From assembly GCA_013290125.1 (NCBI GenBank), contig JABCYQ010000010.1, forward strand, positions 1 through 64,000: a DNA stretch of 64,000 nt, read 5' to 3'. The stretch's first letter is position 1. Each line of letters begins with the position of its first letter. A program made the translations under genes and the position numbers. Below are positions 59,939-64,000 of this stretch, piece after piece. Below the pieces are notes generated by a model. That model worked only from the letters and a program-made list of their open reading frames with translations, had not been told where the DNA came from and did not search any database. The stretch comes from Vulcanimicrobiota bacterium. GTDB lineage: Bacteria > Vulcanimicrobiota > Vulcanimicrobiia > Eremiobacterales > Eremiobacteraceae.

Positions 59939-60376
59939 TCAGGAGGGCATAATCAGGTCCCGAAAACGAGATAGAATCGCGAAAAGACCGAGCCGTAAAC
60001 CGACGCCGGTCGAAACCAAAGCAAGGCCGCCGTCTGGGAGTACACTCGAACGGTCAAGCAATGCGCGCAAGATCATCGACAAACCCATAACGAAGCAAAG
60101 ATCGCTCACGAACTCCACCCCTACTAGAGGCTCGCCCAAAGGGGCTCTTTGCCACGAGGGTGGCACAATTCTTTGGCCCGCGGGCAAGTTTCGCGCGTAC
60201 AAATACAAGAAAACATACGCGAATATAAATCCAAATACGGCTCCCAAGAGATCCGAGCCCAAGTAAAGGGGTTCATTGCTCCGCAACGAGGCCGGGCTGA
60301 TCATATAGCACGCTAGTATTGACCCGAAAAGGAGCGACCGTACCACTAACCAGCCCCACGATTTTTTATCTGCCAC
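59939..60376 (-). CDS. Small membrane protein of unknown function
   Basis: 145 residues from a GTG at 60376. Four hydrophobic segments: WLVVRSLLFGSILACYM, LLGAVFGFIFAYVFLYLYA, FVSDLCFVMGLSMILRALL and LALVSTGVGLRLGLFAIL. No motif of a known transporter or enzyme. It is transcribed in the same direction as dgt across a 102-base gap. Base composition is a little lower in GC than the neighbours. Confidence 0.65.
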   Translation of the reverse strand: MADKKSWGWLVVRSLLFGSILACYMISPASLRSNEPLYLGSDLLGAVFGFIFAYVFLYLYARNLPAGQRIVPPSWQRAPLGEPLVGVEFVSDLCFVMGLSMILRALLDRSSVLPDGGLALVSTGVGLRLGLFAILSRFRDLIMPS

Positions 60377-60441
60377 CTAAGGGTCGACTTTCTCCGGCAT
60401 ACATCCGCGATACTATCCTGGGCTTGTGATTGAATCGGTCG

Positions 60442-61629
60442 TTAGCTCGAACCCATGATCAGGTTGATTACCCGGAGGCTTTTCGCGCGAATCGCGAGCG
60501 GATCGGCTGGGCTCGTCGAGGAGAGATCGAGCCGCGCAGCCCTTAGTCCAGGAATCGCGGAATCGAGATCTGCAATCGCACCGATCCACGCTTCCTGTCC
60601 TGCGATGCGCTTGGAATCGAATCCAATGGATGCGTCAAAAAATGTGTCGGCAGCTGCCTGACCGAGACGAAAACTGTCTGAGCGTGTGTGATCTATCCTA
60701 AAGGAATATAGCGTGGTCGCACCCGAGATCATCCCGGGTCTCCCACTGTAATCAGATATCGGCCGCGCCGGGACCGAAAGCTCACTACGGAGTTCGTCAA
60801 ACACGCCCAGTAAGTTCCTATCACTTGTCGTCGACTTGAGTGACGCGATCAGTTCGTCGAAGAACGCCTGAGAATCATGTTGGCCGATCAGTACCGGCTC
60901 GAAGAGCATCTCGGTCGCCGTCGATATCGCGACGCCGCGACGCGCGTCCGCGACCAAACCGGTGCCGTATGTTATCGCTGGATAGGCCGGCTCCGGGAAA
61001 GCACGCGCCAACTGCTCGGAAAGGTCCGCTTCGTACGATTGGCGGTCTGCGAGCGAAGGCGATTCAGGCAGCAGAGGCATGATCGCCGCCTTATCCTTTT
61101 GCGGTACGACGTCGGCGTACTTGCCGGCGAAGACGTCGAACGCCATCAACGCAAACGGATGATCTAGAACGTCTAAGTCGACGTATGGATCGGTCCGCGC
61201 GGCGTCGACATCCACAGATGCCGCCCCCGCATTGATCATCCAAAGGGTTTGCGGATCGAAATTATGCCACTCGACCGTGCCGGCGTTCCAGATTTGATTG
61301 TCGACGTGAGAGAAGTCGCCCGCTTCGATAAATGGCCGCAATGTCGATAGTGCAGCGAGACCCGGCGCTACCCCTGGATTATGACGGAATTGGTCGAGCA
61401 TTTTTTGCGTAACCGTCATATCTCTAAGCGCACGATCTCGCAGCAGTGCGATCGCGAATATCCGCGGGCGAACGAGACCCAAGGCGATGCGCTCTTTCGA
61501 GCGGCCTTCTTCGTACAGCACGCGATCGGAGGCGGAGGGGACGATCGCCGACGCGCTCGGGTCCGGTATGCTCGAAACAGGCGCGCCGGTCGCCATCGAG
61601 ACGACGGCGGCGAGCGCGACGAGCATCAC
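60442..61629 (-). CDS. Exported protein of unknown function
   Basis: 395 residues from GTG 61629 or ATG 61626, five bases after the ppdK stop, so likely co-transcribed with it. A signal sequence (MMLVALAAVVSMATG) precedes a Ser/Pro-rich stretch. The rest is mixed alpha/beta with no motif I recognise; EAGDFSHVDNQIW, LDHPFALMAFDVFAGKYADV and DSKRIAGQEAWIGAI are the most distinctive segments. Function unknown. Confidence 0.65.
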   Translation of the reverse strand: MMLVALAAVVSMATGAPVSSIPDPSASAIVPSASDRVLYEEGRSKERIALGLVRPRIFAIALLRDRALRDMTVTQKMLDQFRHNPGVAPGLAALSTLRPFIEAGDFSHVDNQIWNAGTVEWHNFDPQTLWMINAGAASVDVDAARTDPYVDLDVLDHPFALMAFDVFAGKYADVVPQKDKAAIMPLLPESPSLADRQSYEADLSEQLARAFPEPAYPAITYGTGLVADARRGVAISTATEMLFEPVLIGQHDSQAFFDELIASLKSTTSDRNLLGVFDELRSELSVPARPISDYSGRPGMISGATTLYSFRIDHTRSDSFRLGQAAADTFFDASIGFDSKRIAGQEAWIGAIADLDSAIPGLRAARLDLSSTSPADPLAIRAKSLRVINLIMGSS

Positions 61630-61633
61630 CGCG

Positions 61634-64000
61634 TCAGTCCTGGTCCTTCTTCTTCGGCGCTTTGTCGGCGGCGGCGCGTTCGCGGAGCACCGCTTGTGCC
61701 GCCGCCATCCGCGCTACGGGTACGCGGAACGGCGAGCACGAGACGTAGTCCAGCCCGAGTTCGTGGCAGAATGTGACGGATGTTGGATCGCCGCCGTGTT
61801 CGCCGCAGATCCCGAGTTTGATGTCGGGCCGCGTCATCCGGCCGCGCTCCATCGCCATGCGCATCATCTCGCCGACGCCGTCGCGGTCGATGACCTGGAA
61901 CGGGTCTTCCCGCAGGATCTTCTTCTCGAGATAGGCCGGGATGAACGTGCCTTCAGCGTCGTCGCGCGAGTAGCCGAAGACCGTTTGCGTCAGGTCGTTC
62001 GTGCCGAACGAGAAGAATTCGGCGTGATCGGCGATGCGGTGCGCGACCAAGCACGCGCGCGGCAATTCGATCATCGTACCGACTTGATAGGCGAGCTTCA
62101 CGCCCGCCTCTTTGATGATGCGCTCGGCTTCCTTGACCACAAGGCCCTTGACGGCGATCATCTCGGTGACGGTTCCCACACCGGGGATCATGATGAACGG
62201 ACGCGCGTCGATCTTCTCCTTGCGCAATTCGACCGCGGCTTCGACGATCGCCCGCACCTGCATCTGGTAGATCTCCGGATAGACGATGCCGAGCCGGCAG
62301 ACGCGCAATCCGAGCATGGGATTGCTCTCGTGCAGCGCGCGTACGCGGCGCAGGATCTTGTCCTTTTTCGCGAGCAGCGTCGGGTCGGACTTGGACACCC
62401 GCAGCTCGGTCGTCTCGACGAGCAGGTCCTCGAGTGACGGCAAGAACTCGTGCAATGGCGGATCGAGCAGCCGTATCGTGACCGGCAAACCTTTCATCGC
62501 CTTGAGGATGCCTTTGAAATCTTCGCGCTGCATCGGCAGCAATTGCTCGAGGCATTTGCGGCGCGAATCCGGCGTCTCCGCCATGATCATCTCTTGCACG
62601 ACGGGCAGCCGCTCTTGCTGCATGAACATGTGCTCGGTGCGACAGAGCCCGATGCCTTCGGCGCCGAAATCGCGTGCCTTCTGCGCATCTTCGGGCGTGT
62701 CAGCATTCGCCCACACGCCGAGCCGCTTATATTCGTCGGCCCACGTCAGGACGTGCTGGAACTGCGGCGAGATCCGCGCGGCCTGCATCGGCATCTCTTC
62801 GAGGTAGACGTAGCCGGTCGTGCCGTCGATCGTTATCGGATCGCCGGCCTTCACGACGATGTTCGTGCCTTTGATCGTGAACTGCCGAGCGCGCAAGTCG
62901 ATAAGGATGGCCTCGCAACCGACCACCGCCGGCTTGCCCATGCCGCGCGCAACGACCGCTGCGTGCGAAGTCGCGCCGCCTTGCGACGTCAGAATGCCTT
63001 CGGCCGCGATCATGCCGTGCACGTCGTCGGGCGTCGTCATCGGCCGGACGAGCACGCTGCGTTTGTTCTGCCGTTTGAGTTCGACCGCTTCATCGGGCTC
63101 GAAGACGACCACACCGGTCGCCGCGCCCGGCGCGGCGTTCAGGCCGCGAGTCGCCGGTTTGACTTTGACTTTATCGTCGAGCTGCGCGTGCAGCAGTGCT
63201 TGTATAGATCCGGGGTCGATCCGCATCACAGCCTCGTCGCGCGTGATGTGGTGCTCCTTGACCATGTCGGCCGCGATCTGGATTGCGGCTGCGGCGCTCC
63301 GCTTGCCGGAGCGGCACTGCAGGATGTAGAGCTTACCGCGCTCGACCGTGAACTCGATGTCCTGCATGTCGTGGTAATGCTTCTCGAGCGTCGCAGCGAT
63401 CTCGAGGAACTGCTTGAACAGTTTCGGACTGCGCTTCTCGAGTTCGGTGATGCTGAGCGGCGTGCGGCTGCCTGACACGACGTCTTCGCCTTGCGCGTTG
63501 GGCAGAAACTCGCCGTAGAGCTTTTTCTCGCCGGTCGACGGGTTGCGCGTGAACGCGACGCCGGTGCCCGAATCTTCGCCCATGTTTCCGAAGACCATGG
63601 TCACGACGTTGACCGCGGTGCCCCACCAATCGGGAATACGCTCGTGCTTGCGGTACTCTTGCGCGCGCTTCGAATTCCAAGAGTTGAACACGGCGTCCAC
63701 CGCCATGCGCAGCTGCGAATAGACGTCTTCGGGGAAATCTTTCTTCGTGTAGTGGCGGACGAGCGCTTTGAACTCGCTCGTCATGTTGCGGAATGCGAGT
63801 GCGGTGAGATCGGATTCGGACGGGATGCGCGCTTTGGCGACGTAGCGCTCGATGACCTCATCGAACGGATCGCGCTTCATCCCTAAGACGACAGTCGCGA
63901 ACATCTGCACGAAGCGCCGGTAGGCGTCCCAAGCGAACTTGTCGTTTTTCGTCAGGACGACAAGCGCGTTGCACGTGCGGTTGTTGAGCCCGAGGTTTAG
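61634..64000 (-). CDS. ppdK: Pyruvate phosphate dikinase, N-terminal part beyond window
   Basis: About 788 residues are visible; the frame runs off the right edge (it reads LNLGLNNRTCNALVV at the edge, the ATP-grasp region). PPDK interconverts pyruvate, ATP and phosphate with phosphoenolpyruvate, AMP and pyrophosphate. The ATP-grasp end is seen in NMGEDSGTGVAFTRNPSTGE. The swivelling phospho-His domain holds GGATSHAAVVARGMGKPAVVG. The PEP-binding TIM barrel carries GLCRTEHMF, GTNDLTQTVFGYSRDD and the C-terminal catalytic SCSPFRVPVAR. Full-length enzymes are near 880 residues, so about 90 are missing. Confidence 0.96.
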   Translation of the reverse strand, partial: LNLGLNNRTCNALVVLTKNDKFAWDAYRRFVQMFATVVLGMKRDPFDEVIERYVAKARIPSESDLTALAFRNMTSEFKALVRHYTKKDFPEDVYSQLRMAVDAVFNSWNSKRAQEYRKHERIPDWWGTAVNVVTMVFGNMGEDSGTGVAFTRNPSTGEKKLYGEFLPNAQGEDVVSGSRTPLSITELEKRSPKLFKQFLEIAATLEKHYHDMQDIEFTVERGKLYILQCRSGKRSAAAAIQIAADMVKEHHITRDEAVMRIDPGSIQALLHAQLDDKVKVKPATRGLNAAPGAATGVVVFEPDEAVELKRQNKRSVLVRPMTTPDDVHGMIAAEGILTSQGGATSHAAVVARGMGKPAVVGCEAILIDLRARQFTIKGTNIVVKAGDPITIDGTTGYVYLEEMPMQAARISPQFQHVLTWADEYKRLGVWANADTPEDAQKARDFGAEGIGLCRTEHMFMQQERLPVVQEMIMAETPDSRRKCLEQLLPMQREDFKGILKAMKGLPVTIRLLDPPLHEFLPSLEDLLVETTELRVSKSDPTLLAKKDKILRRVRALHESNPMLGLRVCRLGIVYPEIYQMQVRAIVEAAVELRKEKIDARPFIMIPGVGTVTEMIAVKGLVVKEAERIIKEAGVKLAYQVGTMIELPRACLVAHRIADHAEFFSFGTNDLTQTVFGYSRDDAEGTFIPAYLEKKILREDPFQVIDRDGVGEMMRMAMERGRMTRPDIKLGICGEHGGDPTSVTFCHELGLDYVSCSPFRVPVARMAAAQAVLRERAAADKAPKKKDQD

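Overview
This is a GC-rich chromosomal window that looks like it comes from a flagellated, didermal bacterium. It carries a Wza-type outer-membrane polysaccharide exporter, many lipoproteins with Cys lipoboxes, SecD/SecF and a flagellar export gate. Dense operons with 4-base ATGA or GTGA overlaps, frequent GTG/TTG starts, a KGG-repeat protein, paired virginiamycin-B-lyase-like propeller lipoproteins and housekeeping genes (rpoD, dnaG, dgt, ppdK) would suit an uncultivated lineage such as Candidatus Eremiobacterota (WPS-2). That assignment is a guess from gene style; no rRNA gene is present to confirm it.

Layout. Positions 1-5.2 kb hold polysaccharide-tailoring genes: a partial GT4 glycosyltransferase, a formyltransferase-like/beta-propeller protein, an ATP-grasp protein fused to a low-molecular-weight tyrosine phosphatase, and a methyltransferase. 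Two paralogous lipoproteins follow (5.3-8.3 kb). From 21.5 kb down to 8.5 kb on the minus strand runs a surface-polysaccharide cluster: a canonical nucleotide-sugar dehydrogenase, a degenerate receiver protein, a Wza-like exporter, a lipoprotein, a Wzc-like copolymerase/BY-kinase, a CapD/PglF-type 4,6-dehydratase, a second dehydrogenase whose two key catalytic residues are replaced, a glycosyltransferase, an O-antigen ligase/polymerase and a DegT aminotransferase. It ends in a good intrinsic terminator.

From 21.6 to 29.9 kb lie four paralogous PAPS-dependent sulfotransferases and a membrane GT2, divergent from sat, cysC and a PHP-family phosphoesterase. Together these could make PAPS, transfer sulfate and remove the PAP by-product. 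With the adjacent export cluster this suggests a sulfated surface polysaccharide, which is the most interesting system in the window. From 30.0 to 32.1 kb is a lower-GC accessory stretch with a frameshifted pseudogene and an SnoaL-like protein, then secreted and propeller lipoproteins (32.1-35.8 kb).

From 47.3 down to 36.0 kb (minus strand) is a tightly overlapped operon: flgF/G-like, fliM-like, fliN, fliP, fliQ, fliR, flhB, flhA and an HD-domain gene, followed by secD, secF and a CDF transporter. From 47.4 to 64 kb come a glyoxalase-fold protein, modCBA, a hydrolase-glycosyltransferase fusion under a TetR-type regulator, a HEAT-cyclophilin fusion, a KGG protein, and a housekeeping run (rpoD, dnaG, a secreted protein, dgt, a membrane protein, an exported protein, ppdK) that leaves the window on the right.

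Scattered through the gene gaps is a family of short perfect hairpins. Their loops are conserved (TTTAT/ATAAA or ATC) while their stems change in a compensated way, and some are expanded into tandem arrays. No CRISPR array, rRNA, convincing tRNA or transposase was seen.
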